DNA of 64,000 nt, taken from DSNY01 sp016861185 (GTDB lineage Bacteria; Pseudomonadota; Gammaproteobacteria; Burkholderiales; Burkholderiaceae_F). Below are positions 1-8,380 of this stretch, in pieces. Under the pieces are notes generated by a model that worked only from the letters and a program-made list of their open reading frames with translations, made no database searches and was not told the DNA's origin. How positions within the stretch are numbered: the first letter of the stretch is position 1; each line of letters starts with the position of its first letter. A program made the translations under genes and the position numbers. The stretch lies in assembly GCA_030263275.1 (NCBI GenBank), contig SZOR01000032.1, positions 1 through 64,000 of the forward strand, in the 5' to 3' direction.

Positions 1-864
1 GAGCAGCACCGTCGCGAGCGCGAACAGGATCAGCATGAGCGCCGCGTAGTCCTGCCAGTATGGACGCTCGCCGAGCATCCACATTCCCGAAAAGACGCCG
101 AGCACGGGGATCATCATCACCGACAGGCCGCTGGCCGCCGGCGGCAGCGTGCGTGCGAGCCTGCTCCAGACGACGTGGCAGAAGGCGATCGCGAACACGA
201 CGTTGTAGGCGATCGCCGCCCATTCGCCGGCGGTCGGCGCGCGCCAGCCCGCGCGCTCGAACAGCACGGAGCCGGCGATCATCACCGGCAGCGTCAGCGC
301 GAGCATCCAGAAGGTCAGCGCGAGCACCGGCATGTCGGTCAGATGCCTGCGCATCAGATGCGTGCCGTAGCCCCACGACGCGGCCGCGACGAGCATCAGC
401 ACCGTGCCGAGCGGGCTCCCGGCGAGCGCCGTGAACTCCGACGACAGCAGCAGCAGCGTGCCGCTGAAAGCGGCGGCCACCCCCCACCAGTGGCGCGCGA
501 CCGGACGTTCGCCGAAGAACAGCAGCCCCGCGAGCACGGCCCACACGGGCATCGTGTAGCCGAGGATCGCCGCGCGTCCCGACGGCAGCATCTTCAGCGC
601 GATGACGACCAGCGTGTGCCAGACAATCAGGTTGGGAATGGACAGCTTGACGATCCGCGGCCAAGCGCCGCGCGGCACCGCGAGCGGCACGCCCATCGCG
701 CGCGCAGCCACCGCCATCACGACGAGGCCGCCGCCGATGCAGATCACGCGGAAGTACAGCGGCGGCAGCTCGGTCACGCCGAACTTCATCACCGGCCAGT
801 TCACGCCCCAGAACAGCGTCAGCAGCACGAGCAGCAGGAGATCGCGGTTGGACAGGCGGGTCAT
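1..864 (-). CDS. EamA/DMT-family permease, C-terminus cut by window edge
   Basis: An inner-membrane transporter of the drug/metabolite family; the substrate cannot be told from sequence. Translation from the ATG at 864 begins MTRLSNRDLLLLVLLTLFWG and gives about ten hydrophobic segments over 288 visible codons. They are arranged as two homologous EamA halves, with the typical FWGVNWPVMK start in half 1 and GYGTHLMRR starting half 2. The last residues visible are in the final helix, so only the tail is missing. It is divergent from pyrF, with 83 bp between the starts. Family assignment is firm; function is open. Confidence 0.85.
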   Translation of the reverse strand, partial: MTRLSNRDLLLLVLLTLFWGVNWPVMKFGVTELPPLYFRVICIGGGLVVMAVAARAMGVPLAVPRGAWPRIVKLSIPNLIVWHTLVVIALKMLPSGRAAILGYTMPVWAVLAGLLFFGERPVARHWWGVAAAFSGTLLLLSSEFTALAGSPLGTVLMLVAAASWGYGTHLMRRHLTDMPVLALTFWMLALTLPVMIAGSVLFERAGWRAPTAGEWAAIAYNVVFAIAFCHVVWSRLARTLPPAASGLSVMMIPVLGVFSGMWMLGERPYWQDYAALMLILFALATVLL

Positions 865-933
865 CGGCGGCAGGCGGGCGAGGCGGCGCGCGAAGGTAGC
901 ACGGCGTCGGCCGTTCGCCGACGTCCGGCGCTC

Positions 934-948
934 CTTACAATGCCCGCA
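934..948 (+). promoter_or_regulatory. Likely -10/start region of pyrF
   Basis: The gap between the divergent permease and pyrF is only 83 bp. TTACAAT at about 935-941 lies 7 bp before the ATG at 948 and no Shine-Dalgarno is visible, so the transcript may be leaderless or have a very short leader. This is inference from one -10-like hexamer. Confidence 0.3.
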
Positions 949-1766
949 TGAGGTTCACGGAAAAGCTCGCTGCGCGCTGGCGCGAGGCCGACACGCTGCT
1001 GTGCGTCGGTCTCGATCCCGATCCGAACCGATTCCCCGCGCCGCTGCGCGATCGCGACGATGCGATCTTCGCGTTCTGCCGGGCGATCGTCGACGCGACC
1101 GCCGAATTCGCGTGCGCCTTCAAGCCGCAGATCGCGTACTTCGCTTCGCACCGCGCCGAGGATCAGCTCGAAAACCTGCTCGCGCACATCCGCAGCGCGC
1201 ATCCGCAGGTACCGGTGATCCTCGACGCCAAACGCGGCGACATCGGCTCGACCGCGGAGCATTACGCGCGCGAGGCCTTCGAGCGCTACGGCGCCGACGC
1301 GGTCACGCTGTCGCCCTACATGGGGCTCGATTCGATCGAACCCTTTCTCGAATACACCGACCGCGGCGTCTTCCTGCTGTGCCGGACCAGCAACCCGGGC
1401 GGCAATGACCTGCAGATGCTCGACGTCGGCGGCGTGCACCTGTACGAGCACGTCGCGCGGCTCGCCGCCTCGCAGTGGAACACGAACGGCCAGCTCGGGC
1501 TGGTCGTCGGTGCGACCTACCCGAACGAGCTGGCGCGCGTGCGCGCGCTCGCCGGCGAGTTGCCGCTGCTGGTGCCCGGCATCGGCGCCCAGGGCGGCGA
1601 CGTCCAGGCCGCCGTTCAGGCCGGCCGGACCGCGCGTGGCGACGGCCTGGCGATCAATTCGTCGCGCGCGATCCTCTACGCGGGCCATGGCGAGGACTTT
1701 GCGGCCGCCGCGCACGAAGCCGCGCGCCGCACGCGCGACGAGATCAACCGCCACCGCCGGCGCTGA
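948..1766 (+). CDS. pyrF: Orotidine 5'-phosphate decarboxylase (type 2, long form)
   Basis: Decarboxylates OMP to UMP, the last step of pyrimidine synthesis, in the cytosol. At 272 aa it is the long subfamily (about 270 aa, also in Mycobacterium) rather than the 230-aa E. coli form. The catalytic Asp/Lys motif LDAKRGDIGSTA lies near residues 90-101. The N-terminal VGLDPDPNR and the phosphate-site GIGAQGG are also present. It stands alone between a divergent permease and the egtD-like gene (117 bp downstream). Confidence is high. Confidence 0.95.
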   Translation: MRFTEKLAARWREADTLLCVGLDPDPNRFPAPLRDRDDAIFAFCRAIVDATAEFACAFKPQIAYFASHRAEDQLENLLAHIRSAHPQVPVILDAKRGDIGSTAEHYAREAFERYGADAVTLSPYMGLDSIEPFLEYTDRGVFLLCRTSNPGGNDLQMLDVGGVHLYEHVARLAASQWNTNGQLGLVVGATYPNELARVRALAGELPLLVPGIGAQGGDVQAAVQAGRTARGDGLAINSSRAILYAGHGEDFAAAAHEAARRTRDEINRHRRR

Positions 1767-1883
1767 GCCCTTCCGGCCGCGCGGCGCCGATCCGCAACAC
1801 TGCGTAGCCCGTATCCGACGCGCGGTATCCGTCGCCGCGCGCGCGGCCGGTAAGCTGACCGCGGTTTCTCCGACCGAGCCTCG

Positions 1884-2873
1884 ATGAAGCCGCTCGCCGC
1901 CCCGACCCGCATGCCCGACACCGTCCGGCCGCGACTCGTTCAGATGCAGCTGCCTTCCGCGCAGGACGTGCGCGCCGAGCTGGCGGCGGGACTGCTCGCG
2001 CCGCGCGCGACGATCGCGCCGAAGTACTTCTACGACGAGTTGGGCTCGCACCTGTTCGCGGCGATCACCGCGCTCGACGAATACACGCCGACCCGCACCG
2101 AAGCGGAGATCTTCGCGCGCCGGCGCGGCGAGATCGCCGCGGCGGTCGGCCCGGAAACGGTTTTCGTCGACCTGGGCGCCGGCAACTGCGCCAAGGCCGC
2201 GCGCCTGTTCGGCGCGCTGCGCCCGCGCCAGTACGCCGCCGTCGACATTTCGGTCGACTTCCTGCGCAGCGCGCTCGAATGCCTGCAGCGCGAACATCCC
2301 GACCTCGAGATCCTGGGCATCGGCCAGGACTTCGCGCGCGGGCTCGCGCTGCCGGGCGAGGTGCACGCGCAGCGCCGTCTGTTCTTCTACCCCGGTTCGT
2401 CGATCGGCAACTTCGCGCCCGACGAGGCGATCGTCTTCCTGCACAGACTGCACGCCTGCGGCGCCGAAGACGCGCAGCTTCTGATCGGCGTGGACCTGAT
2501 CAAGGACGAGGCGGTGCTGAACGCGGCCTACGACGATCCGCTCGGCGTCACCGCAGCGTTCGACCGCAACGTGTTGCGCCACGTCGGCCGCCTGCTCGAC
2601 GCGGACTTCGACGTCGCGCAGTGGAAGCACGTCGCTTTCTACGCGGCGCGCGAGGCGCGCATCGAAATGCATCTCGAAGCGCTGGCCGACGTGACGGTCC
2701 GCTGGCCCGGCGCCGAGCGCCGCTTCGCGCGCGGCGAACGCATCCATACCGAAAACAGCTACAAGTACCGGCCCGAGACCTTCGCCGAACTGCTGCGCGC
2801 CGCCGGCTGGAACCCCCGTCACGTCTGGCTCGACGACCGCGCCTGGTTCGCGCTGTTTCACGCCGCCGCCTGA
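1884..2873 (+). CDS. egtD: L-histidine N-alpha-methyltransferase, EgtD-like
   Basis: SAM-dependent methyltransferase of the EgtD family, which trimethylates histidine to hercynine in ergothioneine synthesis. Family marks are PKYFYDELGSHLF, the TRTEAEI segment, the SAM motif VDLGAGNCAK, and FFYPGSSIGNF. At 329 aa it has the usual family length. The EgtB sulfoxide synthase that normally sits beside it is absent: the downstream neighbours are c-type cytochromes. Either EgtB is elsewhere or this member methylates another substrate. The ATG at 1884 is the longest start; M10 (1911) is an alternative, and neither has a strong Shine-Dalgarno. Confidence 0.85.
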   Translation: MKPLAAPTRMPDTVRPRLVQMQLPSAQDVRAELAAGLLAPRATIAPKYFYDELGSHLFAAITALDEYTPTRTEAEIFARRRGEIAAAVGPETVFVDLGAGNCAKAARLFGALRPRQYAAVDISVDFLRSALECLQREHPDLEILGIGQDFARGLALPGEVHAQRRLFFYPGSSIGNFAPDEAIVFLHRLHACGAEDAQLLIGVDLIKDEAVLNAAYDDPLGVTAAFDRNVLRHVGRLLDADFDVAQWKHVAFYAAREARIEMHLEALADVTVRWPGAERRFARGERIHTENSYKYRPETFAELLRAAGWNPRHVWLDDRAWFALFHAAA

Positions 2874-2930
2874 ACTTCGCCGCACTCGCCATCGTGCGGC
2901 CCGCCGGCGCGCTGCGCCGCGCTGCCGCCT

Positions 2931-2947
2931 CTTAATCCCGCCTTAAT
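2931..2947 (+). promoter_or_regulatory. Perfect CTTAAT-N5-CTTAAT direct repeat, predicted operator of the adjacent response regulator
   Basis: CTTAAT at 2931-2936 and again at 2942-2947, separated by exactly five bases, 50 bp before the SHP start codon. This is the consensus arrangement of the PmrA box (YTTAAK-N5-YTTAAK) recognised by PmrA/QseB-type OmpR-family regulators. Such a regulator is encoded four genes downstream in the same direction. The A/T-rich hexamers stand out in a very GC-rich background. Autoregulation of the cytochrome-regulator operon is inferred. Confidence 0.65.
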
Positions 2948-2997
2948 CGCTGCTTCCTACGCTGCGTTTCATCGCATCACGCAGCAGGAGCACACCC

Positions 2998-3414
2998 ATG
3001 GCACGGATTGCACGACGGCTTGCGCTCGCCGCGGCGTTCGCCGCAGTCGCCGGCGGCGCGTTGGCGCAGACGCCGTCCGACTACTTGCGCTCGCTGGAAG
3101 CGACGGTTCGCCGCACGACGCCGACCTTTGCAGGGTTCTCGGCGCACCGCGGCGAGCGGCTGTTCAAGACCACGCACGGCGGCGAGTGGAGCTGCGCGAG
3201 CTGTCACACCGATCAACCGACGGCAGCCGGCAAACACGCGAAGACCGGCAAGTCGATCGCGCCGCTTGCGCCCGGCGCCAACGCCGAGCGCTTCACCGAC
3301 CCGGGCAAGATCGAGAAGTGGTTCAAGCGCAACTGCAACGACGTGCTCGCCCGCGCCTGCACGCCCGTCGAAAAGGGCGACATTCTCACCTGGTTGACCT
3401 CGCTCAAAGGCTAG
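2998..3414 (+). CDS. shp: SHP-type monoheme cytochrome c (DUF1924)
   Basis: Periplasmic high-spin cytochrome of the sphaeroides haem protein family. In Rhodobacter this protein binds O2 and NO by releasing an Asn haem ligand. Of 138 aa, residues 1-23 are a signal peptide (cleavage after GALA), leaving about 115 aa, against 112 aa in SHP. The single haem site is CASCH at 66-70. N112-C113 followed by C121 match the family's Asn ligand and its disulfide. The start has AGGAG at 2985-2989. It is the first gene of an operon with the diheme partner, a membrane cytochrome b and a two-component pair. Confidence 0.88.
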   Translation: MARIARRLALAAAFAAVAGGALAQTPSDYLRSLEATVRRTTPTFAGFSAHRGERLFKTTHGGEWSCASCHTDQPTAAGKHAKTGKSIAPLAPGANAERFTDPGKIEKWFKRNCNDVLARACTPVEKGDILTWLTSLKG

Positions 3415-3424
3415 GAGGCGCTCC

Positions 3425-3913
3425 ATGCGAAAAGATCGATCGGCCCGCCGACGCGCCGCGCGCGCCTGCGCCGCCAGTCTGTTGCTGGCGCTGTTTGCCC
3501 TGAGCGGAAGCGTACGAGCCGATGCGAAGCGCGCCGCGCCGGCCGATCCGAGCTATGTCGCCGAATGCGGCAGCTGCCATCTCGCCTACCCGCCCGGCCT
3601 GCTGTCGGCCGCCTCGTGGGGACAGGTCATGCAGGGGCTGGAACGGCACTTCGGCAGCGATGCCAGCGTCGACGCGGCCACGCATGCGCACATCGACCGC
3701 TACCTGCGCGAGCACGCGGGCGCCGAACGCAAGTTCGGCACGAGCGCGCTGCGCATCAGCGAAACGCGCTGGTTCCGCAAGGAGCACGACGAGGTGCCCG
3801 CCGGCGCGTGGCGGAGTGCGACGGTCAAGAGCGCGGCCAACTGCGGCGCCTGCCACGTTGCCGCGGAAAAGGGCGACTACAGCGAGCGCGGCGTCCGCGT
3901 ACCGCGCTTCTGA
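3425..3913 (+). CDS. dhc: Diheme cytochrome c (DHC), electron donor to SHP
   Basis: Periplasmic 162-aa protein with an N-terminal signal segment (to about residue 32) and two haem-binding sites, CGSCH at 48-52 and CGACH at 140-144. This matches the DHC family, which passes electrons from a membrane cytochrome b to SHP. The AGGAGG Shine-Dalgarno overlaps the SHP stop codon, so the two genes are translationally close (10 bp apart). Its position between SHP and cytochrome b561 is the same as in Rhodobacter and Shewanella loci. Confidence 0.9.
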   Translation: MRKDRSARRRAARACAASLLLALFALSGSVRADAKRAAPADPSYVAECGSCHLAYPPGLLSAASWGQVMQGLERHFGSDASVDAATHAHIDRYLREHAGAERKFGTSALRISETRWFRKEHDEVPAGAWRSATVKSAANCGACHVAAEKGDYSERGVRVPRF

Positions 3914-3943
3914 GGGGCGGCGACCGCCGCCGGCTCCCACATC

Positions 3944-3971
3944 CGGGCGAGCGGGACCTTCCCCTCGCCCG
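3944..3971 (+). other. Hairpin between dhc and the cytochrome b gene
   Basis: CGGGCGAG at 3944-3951 pairs perfectly with CTCGCCCG at 3964-3971. It lies in the 133-bp gap that separates dhc from the cytochrome b561 gene, the only long gap in this operon. No T-run follows, so it does not look like an intrinsic terminator. It may act as an mRNA-stability or processing element that gives the two cytochrome c genes a different level from the membrane protein. Role inferred. Confidence 0.35.
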
Positions 3972-4046
3972 AAGGCGGGGCGGCGTGCACACCGCGCGCG
4001 CCGGCATCCGTGCCCGGGACGTTCTAAGGTTTCGAAGGAAGACATC

Positions 4047-4763
4047 ATGATCAAGTCAACGAGAATCCTGGTCTGGGATCTGCCCACGCGCACGTTCCAC
4101 TGGCTGCTCGCGCTGTCGTTCGCCGGCGCCTGGCTCACCGCCGACTCCGAACGCTGGCGCGACGTGCACGTGCTGCTCGGCTACACCGTGCTCGGCCTCA
4201 TCGCCTTTCGCCTGCTGTGGGGGCTGGTCGGCACGCGCTACGCGCGCTTCACGTCGTTCGCGCTCGCGCCGCGCGCGGTGTTCGACTACATGAAGTCGCT
4301 CGCGACGTTCAAGCCGCGGCACTATCTCGGCCACAACCCGGCGGGGAGCTGGGCGATCCTGGCGCTGCTCGCGCTGCTGGCGACGACCGCCGCGACCGGC
4401 TGGGCGGCGTATGCGGAGATCGGGCCGGAGTGGCTCGAAGAACTGCACGAAGGCGCGGCCAACGCCACGCTCGCGCTCGTGCTCGTGCACATCGCGGCCG
4501 TTTTCGCGAGCAGCCTGCTGCACCGGGAGAACCTGGTCGGCGCGATGCTGAGCGGCTACAAGTCCGGTCCAGGTGCCGCGGCGGCCGGCACGCGCTGGTT
4601 CGCCGCGCTGCTGCTGGTCGGCGCGGTCGGCGCATTCTGGACCGGTCTGATCCCGGCGCCGGGATTGCAGCCGGGTGCGGCGCTGACCTCGCTCGCCGTC
4701 AAAGGCAAGCCCGCGCTGGCCGACAGCCGGCAGCAGCGGCATGCCGAACACGACGACGACTGA
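4047..4763 (+). CDS. Membrane cytochrome b561 (di-haem), quinol-side partner of DHC
   Basis: Integral membrane cytochrome b of 238 aa that would carry electrons from the quinol pool to DHC. Four main hydrophobic helices (about 15-32, 40-60, 100-118, 140-157) carry the candidate haem ligands H18 (in TRTFHW), H41 (DVHVLLGY), H133 and H147 (LVLVHIAA). A further hydrophobic segment lies near residues 180-200. The ATG at 4047 has AAGGAAG just upstream; earlier in-frame starts lie inside dhc in another frame. The C-terminus is an acidic/His tail. The response regulator starts 8 bp downstream. Confidence 0.85.
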   Translation: MIKSTRILVWDLPTRTFHWLLALSFAGAWLTADSERWRDVHVLLGYTVLGLIAFRLLWGLVGTRYARFTSFALAPRAVFDYMKSLATFKPRHYLGHNPAGSWAILALLALLATTAATGWAAYAEIGPEWLEELHEGAANATLALVLVHIAAVFASSLLHRENLVGAMLSGYKSGPGAAAAGTRWFAALLLVGAVGAFWTGLIPAPGLQPGAALTSLAVKGKPALADSRQQRHAEHDDD

Positions 4764-4771
4764 CGGCATCG

Positions 4772-5452
4772 ATGCGCCTGCTGCTCGTCGAAGACGATCC
4801 GATGCTCGGCGCCGCGCTGAAAGCCGGGCTGCAGCAGGACGGCCACGCGGTCGACTGGGCGCGCAGCGCGGGCGAAGCGCGGGCCGCATGGCTGATCGCG
4901 CCGGAACTCGCCGCGACCTACGATGCGGTCGTGCTCGACCTCGGTCTGCCCGACGGCTCGGGCGTTGAACTGGTCAAGGCCGCGCGCGCACGCGGGGTCG
5001 CCACGCCGATTCTGATCGCCACCGCGCGCGACCGCATCGCCGACCGCATCGCCGGGCTGGACGCGGGCGCCGACGATTACATGGTCAAGCCGATCGACCT
5101 GGACGAACTCGCCGCCCGCCTGCGCGCGCTCGAGCGGCGCGTTGCCGGTCGCGCGGCGCCGACGATCCAACTGGGCCGCATCACGATCGACCCGGCCGCG
5201 CGCACGATCACGCGCAACGGCATGCCGATCGAGCTGACCGCGCGCGAGTTCGCGCTGCTGCTCGCGCTGGCGCGCCGGCCCGGCGCGGTGCTGACGCGGG
5301 CGCAGCTCGCCGAGGCGCTCTACGGCTGGAACGAATCGATCGAAAGCAACGCGGTCGACGTCCACGTGCACCATCTGCGGCGTAAGCTCGGCGCCGGATT
5401 GATCGAAACCCAGCGCGGGCTCGGCTACCGGCTCGCGGTTCCGAAATCCTGA
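4772..5452 (+). CDS. OmpR-family response regulator (QseB/PmrA-like)
   Basis: 226-aa DNA-binding regulator. The receiver domain (1-115) has the acidic pair ED at 7-8, the phospho-acceptor D56 (VVLDLGLP) and K106 in MVKPID. The winged-helix output domain (130-224) carries the ELTAREFALL and VDVHVHHLRRKL motifs. It starts 8 bp after the cytochrome b stop and ends 5 bp before the kinase, so it is part of the cytochrome operon. The CTTAAT-N5-CTTAAT repeat at 2931-2947 is its likely target. The exact orthologue (QseB, PmrA or other) cannot be fixed by reading alone. Confidence 0.9.
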   Translation: MRLLLVEDDPMLGAALKAGLQQDGHAVDWARSAGEARAAWLIAPELAATYDAVVLDLGLPDGSGVELVKAARARGVATPILIATARDRIADRIAGLDAGADDYMVKPIDLDELAARLRALERRVAGRAAPTIQLGRITIDPAARTITRNGMPIELTAREFALLLALARRPGAVLTRAQLAEALYGWNESIESNAVDVHVHHLRRKLGAGLIETQRGLGYRLAVPKS

Positions 5453-5457
5453 GTTCG

Positions 5458-6792
5458 ATGCAGAACGCGCGCTGGTCTCTGCGCGGCCGGCTGGTCGCGC
5501 TGCTGGCCGTGGCCACGCTGGCGAGCTGGGCGGCCGGCGGCCTGTGGCTGTACCGTGCGTCGCTCGCCGAATCGAGCCGCCTGTTCGATGCAGCCCTGGC
5601 CGAAACCGCGCATGCGGTGCTCGCGGTCGTCGCGCACGAGTGGCTCGAGGAGGAAGAAGACATCGAGCTCGAGGTGATCGACCACGCGCACACCGAGACG
5701 CTTTACTACCAGGTGCGCGACGGGCGCGGCGCGATCGTCTACCGCTCGCCCGGCGCGCCGAGCGAACCCTTCGGCGAAGCGGCCGCGCGCGGCTTCGCCG
5801 ATCGTCGCGTCGGGGGCGCCGACTACCGTGTGTATTCGCTGCAGGCGCCGCGCGGACGCGGCGCGATCCACGTCGCGCAGCCGCTCGCCGCGCGCGCCGC
5901 CGCCGCGCAGGCGGCCGCGCTGCGCCTGCTCGCACCGGGGCTCGTATTCGCGCTGCTGCTCGCGGGCGGCGCCTGGCTGATCGTGCGCAAGGTCACCGCG
6001 CCGGTGGTCGACTTCTCGCGCGCGATCGACGCCCGCACGCCGGGCGATGCCACGCCGGTGCGCGCCGACGCGCTGCCGGCCGAGCTGGCGCCGGTCGGGC
6101 AGGCGGTCAACCGGTTGCTGGCGCGCGTCGAGGCTGCGCTGCTGCACGAGCGCACGCTGACCGCCGACGCCGCGCACGAGTTGCGCACGCCGCTCGCCGC
6201 GCTGCGCGCGCAGGCGCAGGTCGCGCTGCGCTCGCGCGTCGACGCCGAGCGGGACGCCGCGCTGCGCGAGCTGATCGGCGGCGTCGACCGCGCCGTGCGC
6301 GGGGTGGACAGCGTGCTGACGCTCGCGCGGCTCGACACCCGGCGCATCGACGTGGCTGCGCTGCCGGCCGTGCAGTTGCCGGCGCTCGTCGGCCTGGTCG
6401 CCGCCGAATTCGAACCGACCGCGCGCGCGCGCGGCATCGCGCTCGAACTCGACGTGCCGCCGCTCGAGCTGCGCGGCGACGCCGACGCGCTCGCGATCCT
6501 GCTGCGCAACCTGCTCGACAACGCGCTGCGCCACGCCGCGGGCGTCGTCCGCGTGCAGGCGCGCGCCGCCGACGCAACCGTGGGGCTGGCAGTGCGCGAC
6601 GACGGCCCCGGCATGACGCCGGAGCAGCGCAGCCGCGCGTTCGACCGCTTTTATCGCGGCACCGAAAGCGGCGGCGCCGGGCTCGGACTGGCGCTGGTCA
6701 AGCGCGTCGCCGAACTGCACGGCGGCAGCGCCGCGTTCGTCGACGGCCTGGACGGCCGCGGCCTCGGCGTCGAGGTTGTGCTCCCTCGCTGA
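5458..6792 (+). CDS. Sensor histidine kinase (QseC/PmrB-like) with acidic sensor loop
   Basis: 444-aa inner-membrane kinase. Two transmembrane segments (about 12-32 and 158-176) bracket a 125-residue periplasmic domain. H240 in the DAAHELRTPLA box is the phosphorylation site. The ATPase domain has NLLDNALRH, DDGPGM and GAGLGLALVKRV. The periplasmic domain opens with a dense acidic/His patch (HEWLEEEEDIELEV, from residue 60) that contains ExxE spacing, the Fe(III)-binding signature known in PmrB. Iron or haem-state sensing is therefore possible but unproven. It starts 5 bp after the regulator stop and ends 1 bp before the converging CNNM gene. Confidence 0.9.
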   Translation: MQNARWSLRGRLVALLAVATLASWAAGGLWLYRASLAESSRLFDAALAETAHAVLAVVAHEWLEEEEDIELEVIDHAHTETLYYQVRDGRGAIVYRSPGAPSEPFGEAAARGFADRRVGGADYRVYSLQAPRGRGAIHVAQPLAARAAAAQAAALRLLAPGLVFALLLAGGAWLIVRKVTAPVVDFSRAIDARTPGDATPVRADALPAELAPVGQAVNRLLARVEAALLHERTLTADAAHELRTPLAALRAQAQVALRSRVDAERDAALRELIGGVDRAVRGVDSVLTLARLDTRRIDVAALPAVQLPALVGLVAAEFEPTARARGIALELDVPPLELRGDADALAILLRNLLDNALRHAAGVVRVQARAADATVGLAVRDDGPGMTPEQRSRAFDRFYRGTESGGAGLGLALVKRVAELHGGSAAFVDGLDGRGLGVEVVLPR

Positions 6793-6793
6793 C

Positions 6794-8113
6794 TCAACCC
6801 TGCGCCGCTTCCTCGATCGGCGCCGCGACGGTCACGCGCGTGGCGAGCACCTTGTCGATGCGACGGCCGTCCATGTCGACGATCTCGAAGCGCCAGCCGG
6901 CCCATTCAACCGCGTCGCCCGTGTGCGGCACGCGGCCGAGCAACAGCATCACCATGCCCGACAGCGTGTTGTAGCGGCCGAGCTCTTCTTCCGGCACGAG
7001 CGTGAAACCGAGCCGGTCCTTCAGCTCGGGGATCGGGATCAGGCCGTCGAGCAGCCACGAGCCGTCCTGTCGCTGGATCGCCCAGGCGTCCTCGACGCGC
7101 GGCGTCTTGAATTCACCGGCGATCGCCTCGAACAGGTCCTGCAGCGTGACCATGCCCTGGATCTCGCCGTACTCGTCGACGACCAGCGCCATGTGCGCGG
7201 TCGACGAGCGGAAGTTCTCCAGCAGCTCCATGCCGGTCAGCGACTCGGGAACATAGACCGGCGACTCCAGCGACTTGCCGAAGTCGGGACGGCCGTCGCG
7301 GATCGTCTGCATCAGAAGCTGGCGCGCGCTGATGACGCCGAGCACTTCGCGCAGTCCGCCGCGGCATACCGGGAAGCGCGAATGGTCGGTTTCGAGCACC
7401 TTCCTCAGGTTGTCCTCGAAGGGTTCCTCGAGGTCCAGATAGACGATATCCGAGCGCGGCGTCATCAGCGAGGCGATCTGGCGGTCGTCGAGGCGGAATA
7501 CGTTGCGCACCATCGCGCGCTCCTGCTCGTCGATCACGCCCGATTCGGAGCCCTCCTGGATCAGCGCGTGGATCTCCTCCTCGGTCACCGCCGCGGCACC
7601 GCGGCCCTTGACGCCGAGCAGTCGCAGCAGCAGGTCGGTCGACCCCGACAGCAGCCGGACGAAGGGCTTGGCGACGAGCGCGAGCCAGCTTATCGGCCGC
7701 GCGACGCGGCGCGCGATCGTCTCGGCGGCGATCTGCCCGACGCGCTTCGGGACCAGCTCGCCGAGCACGATCGAAAAGTAGGTGACGACGACTACCACCA
7801 GTCCGGTCGCCGCGATCTGCGCCATCTTCGCTTCGGCGCCCATCTGCACCAGCCAGATGGTCAACGGCGCGGCGAACGCGGCCTCGCCGACGATGCCGCT
7901 CAGGATGCCGATCGACGTGATGCCCACCTGGATCGTCGACAGGAAGCGCGTCGGCTCCTCGTTCAGCGCCATCGCCGCCGCCGCGCCGCGGTCGCCCTGA
8001 TCGACCAGCAACTGCAGCCGCGCCTTGCGCGCGGTCACCAGCGCGATTTCGGACATCGCGAAGACGCCGTTCAGCAGGATCAGGACGAGCAGCAGCAGTA
8101 TTTCCGAGGGCAT
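6794..8113 (-). CDS. CNNM/CorC-family membrane protein (DUF21-CBS-CorC_HlyC)
   Basis: 439-aa protein of the hemolysin-C/CorC class, associated with Mg2+/divalent or polyamine efflux and often annotated only as hemolysin family. The DUF21 membrane domain (about 1-190) opens with LNGVFAMSEIALV. A pair of CBS domains follows (about 210-340, beginning near the MTPRSDIVYLD motif), then a C-terminal CorC_HlyC domain. It converges with the kinase gene, with a 1-bp gap. Transport substrate is unknown. Confidence 0.88.
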   Translation of the reverse strand: MPSEILLLLVLILLNGVFAMSEIALVTARKARLQLLVDQGDRGAAAAMALNEEPTRFLSTIQVGITSIGILSGIVGEAAFAAPLTIWLVQMGAEAKMAQIAATGLVVVVVTYFSIVLGELVPKRVGQIAAETIARRVARPISWLALVAKPFVRLLSGSTDLLLRLLGVKGRGAAAVTEEEIHALIQEGSESGVIDEQERAMVRNVFRLDDRQIASLMTPRSDIVYLDLEEPFEDNLRKVLETDHSRFPVCRGGLREVLGVISARQLLMQTIRDGRPDFGKSLESPVYVPESLTGMELLENFRSSTAHMALVVDEYGEIQGMVTLQDLFEAIAGEFKTPRVEDAWAIQRQDGSWLLDGLIPIPELKDRLGFTLVPEEELGRYNTLSGMVMLLLGRVPHTGDAVEWAGWRFEIVDMDGRRIDKVLATRVTVAAPIEEAAQG

Positions 8114-8225
8114 GAGCGCTCCGCGCGGGCCGATCTGGTGGAGTCCAGAAGCGGAGTCTAAGGGTCACGCGTTGTGGGGGGATTCGGCGTTCGGAGATCG
8201 ACCGACGCGGGTCGCTGGACCTCGA

Positions 8226-8345
8226 AGTCCCCCTACCCCCTTTTCCAAAGGGGGGTCGAGCATCAGCCCCCTTTGAAAAAGGGGGCGCACGCGAAGCGTG
8301 CGGGGGATTTCACAAGGGGCGCGAACGAAGCGCGCGGGGATTTCG
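8226..8345. repeat. C-rich palindromic repeat cluster, family 2
   Basis: The 267-bp gap between the CNNM gene and the next gene is largely filled by short palindromes: a CCCCCTTTTCCAAAGGGGGG-type stem, CCCCCTTTGAAAAAGGGGG, then GAA-loop hairpins (CGCACGC-GAA-GCGTGCG and a diverged neighbour). The same building blocks recur at 16010-16066, 17248-17495 and 58434-58512. They look like interspersed extragenic palindromes. No gene is seen here. Confidence 0.7.
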
Positions 8346-8380
8346 AGGGCGCCGCGATCGGCGGCGACACACGCGAAGCG

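Noticed and set aside
861..2885. A 674-codon open frame on the minus strand opposite pyrF and egtD
   Set aside because: It is antisense to two genes with clear family motifs. Its composition (Arg/Ala/Gly-rich, no domain) is what the high GC content creates by lack of stop codons.
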